Assembly (NCBI GenBank): GCA_947396885.1
Contig: OX377205.1
Location: 67,986,969 to 68,050,968, forward strand
DNA: 64,000 bases
Reading direction: 5' to 3'
From: Heligmosomoides polygyrus polygyrus
Taxonomy: Eukaryota > Nematoda > Chromadorea > Rhabditida > Heligmosomidae
The notes under the pieces are model-generated. The model searched no databases and was not told where the DNA came from. It saw nothing but the letters and a program-made list of their open reading frames with translations. The position numbers and the translations under genes were made by a program. The stretch's first letter is position 1, and each line of letters opens with the position of its first letter. Shown one piece after another: positions 47,201-53,308 of this stretch.

Positions 47201-50200
47201 TTCCAGACATCTCCTGGCTTCCTTTAATGTCCCCATCCAGTTCCGTTTCCAAGCACTTCATCGAATTTATAGAAACACACAACCTAATACAGTATGTTCG
47301 TGAACCCACACTGGGAAACCACACTCTCGATTTGATTCTATGCAACGCAGACAGAATGATGCAAGATATAAAAACGAATCCCCCTCTTGGAAGCAGCGAT
47401 CACAACAGCATGAATTTTCGTATCAACCACTACGCAGAACCTGAACGCTTTGTCATCAGAAAGAACTTTATGAGCGCGGACTACGACGCTATTCGAAAAC
47501 ACTTGGCCGAAATAGATTGGTACAGTTCCCTAAACACGGCAAACTCAGTAGATGAAAAATACGAATTATTTCTTGCTATACTACAACATTCCATCCAATT
47601 GTTTGTCCCAGTCCAGAAAGTCCCAGCCTGCGGTAAATTTCTACCCAAATATCTTCTAGATTTATTCAATCTCCGACATTTAGCCTGGAATAAAGCAGCA
47701 AATGACCATTCCTCTAATAGCTGGAATGAATATAAGCGTATAAATCTCAAATTTTCTAAGAAACTTGCAAAATACAATCGCTGTCAAGAAAAGAAAATTG
47801 TTGAAGCAAAAGACAAATTAGCCTTTTATAAATTCATGAGATCGAGACTTCAAGAGAAGAAAAGAATTGGAGTTTTAGTCGCAGAAGATGTAACCATTGT
47901 TAGAAACGACCTAGATAAAGCCCGACTATTAGCGGACACTATCGTAAAAGTTTTCACCGATAATGACCTCGACAATATATCATCTCCAATCAATGCATTC
48001 CCCATCATGGAGGATTCTGTTTGGTTTCATGCAGACGAACTATATGAAGAGCTCTCAAAGTGGCCTACGTCTTACTCTCAAACGCCCGATGAAATACCGT
48101 TTTTCTTTGTAAAACAAGTAAGTGCAAGTATTGTCAAGCGTCTTGAATTCATTTGCAATTTAAGTTTTATGACAGCTGAAGTGCCACATAGATGGAAGTG
48201 CGCTATAGTTACACCAATACCAAAAAAGCCCCCATTTACGATACCACAAAATTATCGGCCGGTTAGTGTCACATCTATTTTCGCTCGCCTTTTCGAAAAA
48301 ATTCTTAAAAAGAGAATTGTTGCACATTTGGATCAACACAACATAATCTCTTCAAACCAACATGGTTTTCAGAGAAAAATATCCACTGAGACAGCTATGC
48401 TACAGGCCTTGAATGATTGGACCAATGACATAGATAACATAGGATGACTTGATGTGATTTATTTTGATTTTGCAAAAGCCTTCGATAGGGTATGTCATAA
48501 GAGACTAAAAGCTAAACTAACCATGGTGGACATACATCCTCGAATAATTTCTTGGATAGTTGAGTTTTTAAATCGCAGAACTTTTACTGTACGCGTCAAT
48601 TCCAATTATTCAGCACCTCAACCGACTCTTAGTGGCGTTCCACAAGGTTGCGTTCTATCCCCTATTCTATTCAATATCTATACCCACGAACTACCGTCAC
48701 TAATAACGAGCTCAGGAGTGAAATGCATAGCTTTTGCTGATGATTTGAAAATTTACCATAGCTCACCAATCCATGATCAAAACCTTCTGCAGCGAGCCAT
48801 AGATGCTATTGATCGCTGGTCCCACGAGTGGCGGCTCCCTTTGTCAAAAGAAAAAACTAAGGTGCTCCATTTAGGAAGAACAAATCCCCGCTACACATAC
48901 AAGTTAGGTTAAAATGTGATTACCAGCATTGATCAAACGACAGATCTTGGATTTCTCCTCGACGCAAATTTGACTTTGGACGCGCATTGTGAACAAATTG
49001 CAAACAAAGCAGTGACTGTAGTACACAATCTCTTTAGAAGTCTTTCCACAAAAAACCCCTCTGCCCTCGTCAAAGCCTATAAGACTTACGTTAGGCCGAT
49101 ACTTGAGTATGGAACAACATTTTTTTACCCAGTTAAGAAGAAGAATATACTTAGACTTGAAAAAGTCCAAAATAGCTTCACTAGAAAACTGTTTATCAGG
49201 AAATGTGGCTTTGATTACCATGCTATTCCCAGCAGTGAAGTAAGAAACAAACAACTCGGACTACAGACACTTTCATCCAGACGAAGAACATACGACCTCG
49301 TAATGGTTCACAAAATTCTCCATGGTTTCTGTGGACTTGATGAGCGTGACTTCTTCATAGTGAGACCATCTAGAACCCGAGGTGGAGGAGAGAAACTTTC
49401 ACTAAGTACTGCAAAATCTTCTATTCGACATAATTTTTTCGTTAATAAGCAGGTTCGGATTATATAAAACTTTCCAAAAACTCAGTTATTCCGTACAAGC
49501 TGAAGCCATTTATTACGAATGCAAGTCAATTCATGAATAATTCTAGGACATAATGAGATCTTGTGGCAAAGCCCCTCTTGATCTGTTCTCCCTTCCATTC
49601 TTCTTTCTCTGGGCATTTGTTGTCGTATGTACTTTCTAATCATTCTATAACACTTTGATCTGGATCGTTAGCCAATTTGATGTGGATGTCGTTCTATACC
49701 GTTTCTAATTACATTGTTCTTCACATGGATTTGACCCATGTAATAAATAATAATAATAGTAATGGAGTTTAGACAGGAGTACCGTTGGTCCTTTTGTCTT
49801 GGAGAAATGAGGAAATGAGTCGGCAGAATCAGTGAGAGTGGTTAAATTCGCAGATGTTGTTAAATATTCTCTTCAAACGACGCTTCTACCTAACGTCTGT
49901 CTTTCCATTATATGAGCTTGTTCTTCCATTACCGGTAATAGCGCTTCGTTCCTTATATAGCTATAATCCTCTGATATTCGACATACGTCTCCTACTCGTT
50001 TTCTGATGTTACAGGTGCCGCTGCTCAATCTAAGATGTCACCGCAGAAGGCTTCGCGAACGAAACAGAAGAACGCCAGGGTGTGTTTGCTCACCATTCGT
50101 GCCACTTTGGCAGCGACTCGGAGCATCGCTTCTAGTACAACGCTTTCAGATTGCACCCGAGAAGAGCTTCGTCACCGACCGCCCAGAAGTCTGATATTCT

Positions 50201-50325
50201 CCGCGCCGGACACCGCTCTCCACGCGGATGACCGATTCTCAAAACGGGATACACTCTCTCTATCTCAGACACTTCTTCTACACACCGTTGCGTCTTTGCC
50301 TTCCTGTCCAATGCTCAGCCAGTAA
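18510..50325 (+). CDS. Patched-related (PTR) sterol-sensing-domain membrane protein, 26 exons
   Basis: Exons: 18510-18591, 19966-20098, 20177-20265, 24231-24316, 24366-24485, 25638-25739, 26180-26264, 26503-26659, 26714-26897, 26954-27083, 29404-29507, 29562-29708, 29765-29899, 35758-35898, 35955-36023, 36085-36194, 36306-36406, 36464-36543, 37669-37766, 38263-38379, 41254-41332, 41988-42093, 42149-42274, 42330-42472, 42651-42765, 50015-50325. All introns are GT-AG and all phases agree; total 3,150 nt, 1,049 residues plus TAA. The family acts in membranes of nematode epithelia, probably moving lipids or sterols (family knowledge). Seen here: [13 protein letters not shown] before TM1, an [14 protein letters not shown] ectodomain motif, a TM4 GVDSS motif, a TM10 region with GVDLDPI and [10 protein letters not shown], and FVKTM with HGL in the last membrane segments. 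The length is normal for PTR proteins. I cannot say which PTR orthologue it is. The start and the last exon are the least certain parts. Confidence 0.9.
18592..19965 (+). other. PTR intron 1 with (AAAT)n microsatellite
   Basis: The array of AAAT/GAAT units runs 18942-19014. The rest of the intron has no recognised element. Confidence 0.5.
18942..19014. repeat. (AAAT)n / (GAAT)n microsatellite
   Basis: Tetranucleotide repeats of AAAT with three GAAT variants. It may be the 3' tail of a lost non-LTR element, but nothing upstream supports that. Confidence 0.9.
20458..20640 (+). repeat. Partial relative of the palindrome at 25137
   Basis: Shares GGTTCGACTTTCGAT, GACGTTTCGGCC and GCCTTCTTCAGAGCCTAG in the same order as the unit at about 25040-25190. 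The inverted right arm is missing here. Confidence 0.5.
21072..21225 (-). mobile_element. RTE 3'-end fragment
   Basis: The minus strand matches the 3' coding end of the RTE fragment at 45430-45500: GAATCCATTGGA, CACTCTGGCACGCGACAGG, ACGAATG, and CGCTGCTGG followed by GCTCGAGC. It ends in a 9-mer repeat ACAGGTGAT twice, as expected of an RTE tail. Confidence 0.65.
22275..22500 (+). repeat. SINE-like repeat, diverged copy
   Basis: GTCAGGCCAATCAAGACTTCG, GTCCGAGAAGCATAAACCAC, CCAAAACGCACTCAAACTGG and a 3' end near GATCCTTTTATC follow the family order. The head is missing. It directly abuts the foldback element at 22503. Confidence 0.5.
22503..23747. mobile_element. Long-TIR foldback DNA element, about 1.24 kb
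   Basis: The ends are GGAGTGTCTCAAAAAATGTA and the complement of CATTTTTGAGACACCC, with TA next to the left end and TTTAT at the right. The inverted similarity continues inwards for several hundred bases: GATAACTTTGCTTACAATAA, GCAAAGGGTAAGG, GATCAAGACTGCGCCATGCTC. No transposase is present. It is a non-autonomous element, possibly mobilised by a Tc1/mariner-type transposase given the TA flank. Confidence 0.75.
23775..24080 (+). repeat. tRNA-derived SINE-like repeat, fullest tail
   Basis: Starts GCAGTCGGAGGAGGTTCAGG, followed by GGTTCCTCCTTCG (B-box-like), ACGCAGGCCAACCATGCC, GAAGGGTAACCGCTGACTTA, CATCTCGTAGAAGGAGAACG, GTGGCGCATCC and a tail CGTCCTTTATCCCTTATCC. The tail suggests target-primed retrotransposition. 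Confidence 0.65.
24231..27083 (+). CDS. PTR gene exons 4-10: first ectodomain and start of sterol-sensing domain
   Basis: Exons 4-8 encode the first large extracellular loop, about residues 102-285. They include a V/A-rich strand with [16 protein letters not shown], a cysteine motif FCDSFC followed by NEPIRQFY at the exon 5/6 junction, NGYVILSEP, and [11 protein letters not shown] near its end. The cysteines suggest a disulphide-bonded loop. Exon 9 carries the second membrane segment after a VEEEMVRGG turn, and exon 10 the third and the start of the fourth ([17 protein letters not shown]). Introns of 49-56 bp between several of these exons are typical nematode introns. Exon 6 ends at a CAG before GTACTG and exon 7 at a GCAG before GTATGG; the phase of exon 8 selects this donor over a nearby AAG/GTGACC. 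Confidence 0.9.
24486..25637 (+). other. PTR intron 5 with a hairpin MITE
   Basis: Besides the palindrome at 25137-25277 and its flank from about 25040, nothing is recognised. Confidence 0.5.
25137..25277. repeat. Hairpin MITE, arms of 55 nt
   Basis: Left arm 25137-25191 (CTCTTTATTGCGGCTTACG, then CGCCTTCTTCAGAG) and right arm 25222-25277 are near-perfect reverse complements, with a 30-nt GC-rich loop. Related copies are at 7059-7296 and, as a half, at 20458-20640. Confidence 0.85.
27955..29197 (-). mobile_element. Mariner-like element 2
   Basis: The TIRs TTAGGTTGTCCGGAAAGTTC and its complement lie at the two ends, each bounded by TA. The minus strand carries a broken mariner transposase. 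The TIR matches that of element 3 at 42891 closely and element 1 loosely, so all three belong to one lineage. Confidence 0.9.
28094..28657 (-). pseudogene. Mariner transposase fragment
   Basis: A 187-codon frame contains the C-terminal transposase half: [43 protein letters not shown] and the third catalytic block [19 protein letters not shown] (TG)n run at 28308-28327, read as a THTHTH stretch, interrupts it. The N-terminal part lies upstream in other frames. Confidence 0.8.
29404..29899 (+). CDS. PTR gene exons 11-13: core of the sterol-sensing domain
   Basis: Exon 11 begins [12 protein letters not shown], the TM4 position where RND-type transporters and Patched carry acidic residues (GVDD in many relatives). 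The first aspartate is kept and the second position is serine. Exon 12 gives two membrane segments with [15 protein letters not shown] and [12 protein letters not shown]; exon 13 starts [13 protein letters not shown] and continues as a charged cytoplasmic linker with DMEEKNRMA. Intron lengths are 54 and 56 bp. The small exon-13 acceptor was set by phase and by continuity of VYQ-MTF. Confidence 0.9.
30061..30075. repeat. Target-site duplication of the RTE, left copy
   Basis: ACTTTGGCAATACTT, identical to 33547-33561, directly beyond the RTE 3' end. Confidence 0.85.
30078..30735 (-). pseudogene. RTE C-terminal region, separated by a frameshift
   Basis: Read from about 30735 the next frame continues as [21 protein letters not shown], then [16 protein letters not shown] and [14 protein letters not shown], and ends KVSK at 30078. 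This is the usual RTE region after the RT domain. The longest ATG-initiated piece is 30656-30078. A single indel would restore one frame, so the copy is minimally damaged. Confidence 0.85.
30713..33133 (-). CDS. RTE endonuclease and reverse transcriptase
   Basis: The 806-codon frame begins MTVRLSC. Residues about 80-330 form an APE-type endonuclease: [31 protein letters not shown] and an SDHHLARA end motif. Reverse transcriptase motifs follow: [35 protein letters not shown] and [10 protein letters not shown] with its catalytic aspartates. The endonuclease nicks the target, and the RT copies the RNA at the nick. All key residues I can judge are intact. The frame stops at 30713 because of a one-base shift near 30730; the end of the protein follows in another frame. 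Confidence 0.93.
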   Translation of the reverse strand: MTVRLSCIPGHEHVSNQTTGTAQTTKPASQSSARRRWTSTTSVASTSGEGPSNLGVKLSGRHWNRTTGNSLPPRHGNCLFVCTYNCRSIASEQDLRTLLYRSRNIKYDVIALQETKGRTETIRRTDHNELLIVGAKVDRKNIGGVGFLVNSTVHHLVDSYKIISPRVAVLRLETKDQGTISIINGYAPTSAATDEEKEEFYKLFERTVNDEKSYYKVVVGDFNAIVGTYDHDEWRLGPHGTSSGNENGERLIDFLSACRLYHGNSMFKKSSNRRWTWESPNGETRSEIDHVLTNRRWSLFDVSVLPSFDTGSDHHLARAKLTLKKRMFKRDTHKPAPVRIPTFKSEELEYAIKSYDWNLLKDPSEDYDLLSKGLLKCASSSCEATSPSASRLNAHAIKLLEQRRAVKLDPNASHLEKVTISKAFRIAVKESIQAYRRLKLLEAAGKGSSIKRCKRDLCDQKAIMSALVDKDGTTQTSRRAMETIVQEFYTDLFRSSITVPKCLMPPAKEVTPIVESEVAHAIRMMKLGTAPGRDGISADLLCAGGSAVCSLLAKHFNPYLRLGRIPDSWKESKTVLIFKKGQQEDTNNYRPISLLSVVYKIFTKILLNRMERCLDEYQPVEQAGFRKDFSCMDHIQTVSQLIERSREYHLPLVLVFVDYRKAFDSVEINAILNALVHAGIPSPYIRLLDECFSNTSTTIQLFDRKLKIPIGKGVRQGDTISPKLFTAALQDAMKDLNWDDKGYLVDGKRISNLRFADDIVLISTSTAEVEEMLNELNVAGMKIGLDMNMSKTQFMVKRGMIRDSYG
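33134..33481 (-). other. RTE 5' leader between ribozyme and coding start
   Basis: About 350 nt without a recognised ORF. It includes most of the 27-bp hairpin (33424-33493) and a GC-rich GGCCGTGGTGAT stretch just before the coding start. Confidence 0.6.
33424..33493 (-). ncRNA. Perfect 27-bp hairpin overlapping the ribozyme
   Basis: Arms 33424-33450 and 33467-33493 are exact reverse complements over 27 nt, with a 16-nt loop that itself holds CGAC/GTCG. The ribozyme-side arm contains the joining strand J4/2 and the P2 3' strand of the ribozyme (33482-33493), so both structures cannot exist at once. Confidence 0.85.
33482..33546 (-). ncRNA. HDV-like self-cleaving ribozyme at the RTE 5' end
   Basis: Read on the minus strand from 33546: P1 CCCCTTC pairs with GAAGGGG (33519-33513); P2 TGTGCC with GGCACA (33487-33482); P3 ACC with GGT enclosing a 7-nt L3, TCACCGC; P4 CATCAC-TTT-GTGATG; J4/2 is GCTAAC, where the C at 33492 takes the place of the catalytic cytosine. 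This is the HDV double-pseudoknot order. P1 starts exactly at the element boundary, where cleavage by this ribozyme class would occur. Such ribozymes are known in RTE and R2 elements; there they free the 5' end from the host transcript. Confidence 0.85.
33547..33561. repeat. Target-site duplication of the RTE, right copy
   Basis: ACTTTGGCAATACTT, identical to 30061-30075, directly beyond the first base of the ribozyme. Confidence 0.85.
33995..34225 (+). repeat. SINE-like repeat, 5'-truncated
   Basis: Contains GGTTCCGCTCAGGCCAATCA, AGCCATCCGTTCCTTCGGG, TCTTGGAAGGATAAAAAAGC, CATCGGCTGGCAACCACAAT and, near its end, GTGCCGTCCTCTATC. Starts where the small TIR element ends. Confidence 0.55.
34226..35757 (+). 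other. Rest of PTR intron 13, nothing recognised
   Basis: AT-rich, short frames only, no repeat that I can match in the window. Confidence 0.35.
35758..38379 (+). CDS. PTR gene exons 14-20: TM7 and second ectodomain
   Basis: Exon 14 encodes a cytoplasmic stretch and TM7 ([20 protein letters not shown], about residues 542-562). Exons 15-20 form the second extracellular loop, with TDSPLLELDKYR, NGSWG (a possible N-glycosylation site), [19 protein letters not shown] and an FFFTTGFHG block, all in the order expected for PTR proteins. Exon 18 inserts an acidic, low-complexity run ([13 protein letters not shown]). Exons 18 and 19 are separated by about 1.1 kb containing a CR1 relic and a SINE. Confidence 0.88.
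36580..37640 (+). mobile_element. CR1 relic, 3' end, related to the 45906 element
   Basis: ATTACCAGCATTGGCCAAGTGAC, then CTCCTCGATACAAATTCGAC, TGCAAATAATGTGATGACTG and GATACTTGAGAATGGAA follow 48916-49270 of the CR1 copy; 37395-37640 follows its 3' UTR (49500-49745) to an AATATAATAG end. Many substitutions and stops show it is old. The SINE at 37030 interrupts it. Confidence 0.75.
37030..37310 (-). repeat. SINE-like repeat inside the CR1 relic
   Basis: Antisense copy: TTTGGGATGCGCCACGCAG, TTCGGGATGACGTGGAGG, TGAATGCGTATTTGGCC, GGTCTGGTACCAATTCGTTG, GTTTGGTAGGCCTGGGC and CGGGTGCGAGCGGCAG. The match runs through to the A-box side. Confidence 0.65.
39540..39690 (-). repeat. Second type of tRNA-derived SINE head
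   Basis: Minus strand: a near-perfect A box TGGCGCAGTGGGTAGAGG at about 39665-39645, and GTGGTCCGACTACC, a B-box-like match, at about 39618-39605. The spacing fits a tRNA-type pol III promoter. The cloverleaf is not closed, so this is not a functional tRNA gene. Confidence 0.5.
41188..41253 (+). repeat. Exact tandem duplication of 33 bp containing the exon 21 splice acceptor
   Basis: 41188-41220 and 41221-41253 are identical, each ending TCTCATTTTCAG. The PTR reading frame requires the second acceptor. Use of the first would add 33 nt and, in phase, a TGA after one full codon. Confidence 0.95.
41254..42765 (+). CDS. PTR gene exons 21-25: last five membrane segments
   Basis: Exon 21 closes the second ectodomain ([16 protein letters not shown]). 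Exon 22 is TM8, exon 23 holds GVDLDPI and [18 protein letters not shown], the most diagnostic PTR block, exon 24 gives [14 protein letters not shown], and exon 25 [15 protein letters not shown] and the end of TM12. For exon 24 two in-phase acceptors exist, 42330 after TTTTCCAG and 42342; I chose 42330 because it has the stronger pyrimidine tract and gives a 55-bp intron. Exon 21 is preceded by a tandem copy of its own acceptor (see the repeat at 41188). Confidence 0.9.
41333..41987 (+). other. PTR intron 21, nothing recognised
   Basis: Short frames only, no repeat recognised. Confidence 0.4.
42891..44128 (+). mobile_element. Mariner-like element 3
   Basis: Starts TTAGGTTGCCCGGAAAATTC after TA and ends with the imperfect inverse (GAGCAACCTAA, then TA). 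The transposase is in pieces: an N-terminal helix-turn-helix region with [19 protein letters not shown] and [17 protein letters not shown], then [14 protein letters not shown] and [17 protein letters not shown] in shifted frames. It is the same lineage as element 2 but in the opposite orientation. Confidence 0.88.
43034..43906 (+). pseudogene. Mariner transposase, broken
   Basis: Frames 43034-43285, 43159-43392, 43495-43803 and 43643-43906 carry successive parts. The first and third catalytic blocks are not cleanly readable. A frameshift lies near 43270 and others near 43440 and 43650. Confidence 0.75.
44815..45520 (+). mobile_element. RTE 3' fragment of the family seen at 62777
   Basis: From about 44850 the frame reads GVEIDGR, then [25 protein letters not shown] (the RT catalytic FADD position, with S for F), [39 protein letters not shown] and ends near [18 protein letters not shown]. 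The 5' part is missing, typical of truncated target-primed insertion. Confidence 0.75.
45906..46724 (+). pseudogene. CR1 ORF1 (RNA-binding, coiled-coil type)
   Basis: The frame runs from ATG 45906 to TAA 46722, with one in-frame TGA at 46107. A coiled coil ([20 protein letters not shown]) precedes a basic domain with [10 protein letters not shown] and [10 protein letters not shown], which resembles the RNA-binding part of non-LTR ORF1 proteins. It would coat the element RNA. 272 residues if the stop is ignored. Confidence 0.7.
46751..49467 (+). pseudogene. CR1 ORF2: endonuclease and reverse transcriptase, interrupted
   Basis: Endonuclease: [21 protein letters not shown], then, after a run of 15 G at about 46947, a frame change to [10 protein letters not shown] and SSDHNSMNF. 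Reverse transcriptase: [49 protein letters not shown] and [10 protein letters not shown]. Stops in frame at 48445 (TGA) and 48910 (TAA). C-terminal part [21 protein letters not shown] and a basic end. Restoring frame was not attempted. Confidence 0.88.
50015..50325 (+). CDS. PTR gene exon 26: predicted cytoplasmic tail
   Basis: After a TTACAG acceptor the phase-1 join to exon 25 opens a frame of 102 codons to TAA at 50323. It is rich in K, R, S and T and begins with QSKMSPQK, which fits a C-terminal cytoplasmic tail, but nothing in it is family-diagnostic. A possible GT donor lies after about 50082, so the tail may be shorter or split. The intron in front of it is about 7.2 kb and contains three transposons. 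Confidence 0.55.
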
Positions 50326-50525
50326 TTCGTCGACTTTTCGTCGTGTAAATAATGTTAGGTAACTTAGTCTCCCATATCATGTACAAATTCGTGCGATAAT
50401 AGCTTAAAGTGCTGAATGAATTTTATATAATATTCTGTGCCGTGTATTGTCTATCGGGACAGATATACATCTCGGAAATTTCTGGGAAGCTTGTGTTCAA
50501 TGTAAAGTGCACTTGTTCATCAGAA
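50326..50525 (+). other. PTR 3' flank, presumed 3' UTR
   Basis: No AATAAA in this stretch; an AATGAA lies near 50414. The first exact AATAAA after the stop codon is at 50664, inside the foldback element that follows. Confidence 0.4.
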
Positions 50526-50702
50526 GCCAGGTTCATCAACGACTTACAGCAATTTAACCGAGAAATTACGGCCGAAATCCCTGATTGTGCTGAGCGATGT
50601 GGTGAGACATTCCACTATATCGCTTGTTGAAAGTCGCGTCAGGAATTTCGCTGAATTTTCCCCAATAAATTGCCGTAAGTCGTTGATGAAACCGGCCCCT
50701 GG
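50526..50702. repeat. Foldback MITE, family 2, conserved copy
   Basis: GGTTCATCAACGACTTACAG with AATTTAACCGAGAAATTACG pairs with the right arm containing AAATTGCCGTAAGTCGTTGA and ending ACCGGCCCCTGG. It lies about 200 bp beyond the PTR stop and holds the first AATAAA. Confidence 0.8.
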
Positions 50703-50739
50703 AAGGATCACAGAAACGTACTAACCGAGGCTTCCTTTG

Positions 50740-51850
50740 TCCTGATGCCAGCTAGTCCGGAAAAATCGCTACGCCCAGCTTCGGGTTGGCCCGGGTGCGC
50801 AGCGTTCGTATCGGCTGGTCGTGGGCGCCACGGCCGCGCGTCCAGGTGGCCACACGTGCGGCGTCAACCCCTTGTTCACCGTCTCCGCTCGCGTGGTGAC
50901 ACCCGTCGCTGCGGGCATCACATCATTTTTTTGTCGAATTTTTGAAAAAGTTCTGAAGGACCATATTGCGTGTCATCTATGGCGGAATAGTGCCATCCGC
51001 GAAGTCAACATAGTTTCATGCCTGGCCGTTCTGGTGAACCAAATATGTTGGGAAGCCTTAATGACTGGACTGAGATCTTGGATAATAAATAAGCTTGTGA
51101 TGTGATGTACTATGATTTTTCAAAGGCCCTTGATAGAGTAAGCCATGCTAAATTGGTGTATAAGGTGGCAAAACTAGGCGTACATCCTGTCATTTGTAGG
51201 TGGCTTATGATTTTTTAGAAGGAAGAACCTTCAAGTGAAAATTGGTGAAAGTTTTTCATCCAGCCGAGTAGTTAGAAGTGGAGTTCCGCAGGGTGGAGTG
51301 TTGTCACCCCTTCTTTTTATAAATTATACATAGGATGTCCCGGCATTGTTGGAAGGCAGTGCGGTGGTGGTCAAACAATTTGCTGACGATTTGAAGTTGT
51401 ATAAAGAGGTAGTTACTCAGCAAGATCGTTCTGCCCTGCAGTTCGGATCAGATTTCCTATACTTTTGGTCCCTGCAGTGGCAATTGCCACTAGCACCGGA
51501 AAAAACCCTGTGCATGAGGTTAGGAAAGTCAGTCAGTTCCATGTGAATATGTATACTGTAGTTGAACACTGTATATCTAAGGTTACACGTGTAAGAGATT
51601 TGGGTTTCCATTATAATGATAAATTGGACTTTGCTGAGCATTGTAGTATAATTAGTAGAAGTGCGCTAGGCAAAACGTATCAAATTTTCAAGGCGTTGAG
51701 CACGAGAAACAAAGATGTGTTGTTAAAGCATACAAGACCTATGTCAGGCCAATAGTTAAAAGTGCGGCAACAGTGTTTGCTCTGCATAAGAAGAAATACA
51801 GTGTGCAAATTTAAAAGGTGCAAAATAACTTCACTAGGAAACTGCTTCGT
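50740..51850 (+). mobile_element. Degenerate CR1-like element with GC-rich 5' block
   Basis: A GC-rich block (50740-50915) is followed by RT remnants: FCRIFEKVLKDHIACHLW, YDFSKALDRVSHAKLVYKVAKLG, then FADDLKLYKEVVTQ and QWQLPLAPEKTLCMRLGKS. The order matches RT motifs 2-5 of CR1 elements; stops and shifts are many. A central part is deleted. Confidence 0.7.
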
Positions 51851-52222
51851 ACAGGTAGTTTTTTATATACATATATACATGATATATATAATGTATCATA
51901 CTATAATAACAGCCGTCAGCGCGGCCTCGGCCACATTGACGTCTTCTCGCCGTAGCAAGAACTTCTCATAATCAATTTTAGCTGCAACCTGTGTCATGGT
52001 TTCCCCAGGAAGAACATTTTAACTTCACTGATTGCGGCAAGTTAGAGAAAAGCAGAAAGAATGAAAAACATCTACAGAAAATCGACAAATTGATCAATAT
52101 CGATCGATTTGATCGACACTTCAAAAACGAACTTCAGATTTGTGTTCAGCGACATCGATTACCCTCAGGGCTAAAGTTTCGGGTCGCTATCAATCGTTGA
52201 GTATGGACACACACACACAAAC

Positions 52223-52299
<77 letters not shown>

Positions 52300-52434
52300 C
52301 TCCTTTTTATATACTAGGATTATAAAGAATATAATACATTGCACATTTTGTTTTATATAATAAAATTTTATATAAAATTTTATTATTTATTATTAAATAT
52401 TGTGTAATTATAATATTTATATTATTATGTACTA
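51851..52434. other. AT-rich spacer with an (AC)n array
   Basis: The (AC)n array runs about 52208-52298. The flanks hold TATATA-rich sequence and a hairpin AAAATTTTATATAAAATTTTATT. No gene. Confidence 0.6.
52208..52298. repeat. (AC)n microsatellite
   Basis: About 45 AC units with one AA interruption near the start. Confidence 0.95.
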
Positions 52435-53308
52435 GGGTGGGCCAAAAGTAATGAGACAAATTCAACAAATTTCTTTATCTCTTTATAAATCAATTATAAC
52501 TTAGCGATGCTGAGGAGTGTATTTGCCATTAAGGGCAAGGACCTTGCTGCCATCGCTCAGCCAACTTTCTGATCCCATCCTTCCAGAACTGCTTGGGCCT
52601 GGTGTTGATCAACTGCTCGATATGGTTGTCAAGGACTGCTTGGGTTCTTGTGTCCCTTCCGACTAGGAAGTCCTGTAGGCTCAAGTAGTAGTGGTAGTTG
52701 CATGGAGAGATGTCCAGCGAATACGGTGGGTGATGCATGTGAACGTAGCCCAGCTGGCCAAGCTTATTCGTGGTCACTTTTGCCCGATGGGGTGCGGCGT
52801 TGTCGATGAGGAGAACCTTCTTGAAGCGCTGAGATCGAATAAGTGCGAGTCATCGTCCATCTCTTCTATTTCGTTCACCATGGCCTTGGAGTCCATCGTC
52901 GTGCTTTTGGAAAACAGCTTCCAGTATACCGGTCTATGGGCACAGACTCAAAATCTCAGAAGGTGTTTCTCGCCGTGAACATCCCGCCGAACGAAGGTCA
53001 GCAACAGGTCACTAGACCTCACCCAGACGCGCTGCTTAGCTGGGTTAAGGTAGAAGACGTACTTCTCATCTTGCGTGACTATTGAGTTGGCTGCTTGAGA
53101 TTGGGAATTGGGCGAGATTTGCGCGACACAGGTCGACTCGTCAAACTGGGGTTTGGGCATGCTTCTGGGAAGGGCGAAAGTGGTCACTTCTCAGGTGGCC
53201 TTCAGTAAGTAGCAAACAAACATACAAACACGAGAACCACAAAACCGGACTCCAGTCACGACATATATGGGCACGGCATGAAGAGTCCCATTACTTTTGC
53301 CCCCCCCC
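52435..53308 (-). mobile_element. Mariner-like element 4, deleted, distinct type
   Basis: TIRs AGGGTGGGCCAAAAGTAATG and, inverted, at the right CATTACTTTTGCCCCCCCC. The minus strand reads PPYSLDISPCNYHYYLSLQDFL (third catalytic block) and upstream QDEKYVFYLNPAKQRVW. About 870 bp, so roughly a third is missing. The TIR differs wholly from elements 1-3. Confidence 0.85.

Larger units (their letters stand above)
45906..49758 (+). mobile_element. CR1-like non-LTR retrotransposon, nearly complete, damaged
   Basis: Two ORFs in tandem, then a 3' UTR ending in (TAA)n near 49740-49758. ORF1 has one stop; ORF2 has a poly-G frameshift and two stops. No LTRs. Inserted in sense within PTR intron 25. Its 3' end matches the older relic at 36580. 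Confidence 0.88.
42766..50014 (+). other. PTR intron 25 (7.2 kb) with three transposons
   Basis: Holds mariner element 3 (42891-44128), an RTE 3' fragment (44815-45520) and a CR1 element (45906-49758), all on the + strand. 44129-44814 and 49759-50014 show nothing recognised. Confidence 0.7.

Noticed and set aside
52140..52325. Open frame with a long TH repeat
   Set aside because: It only translates the (AC)n microsatellite.
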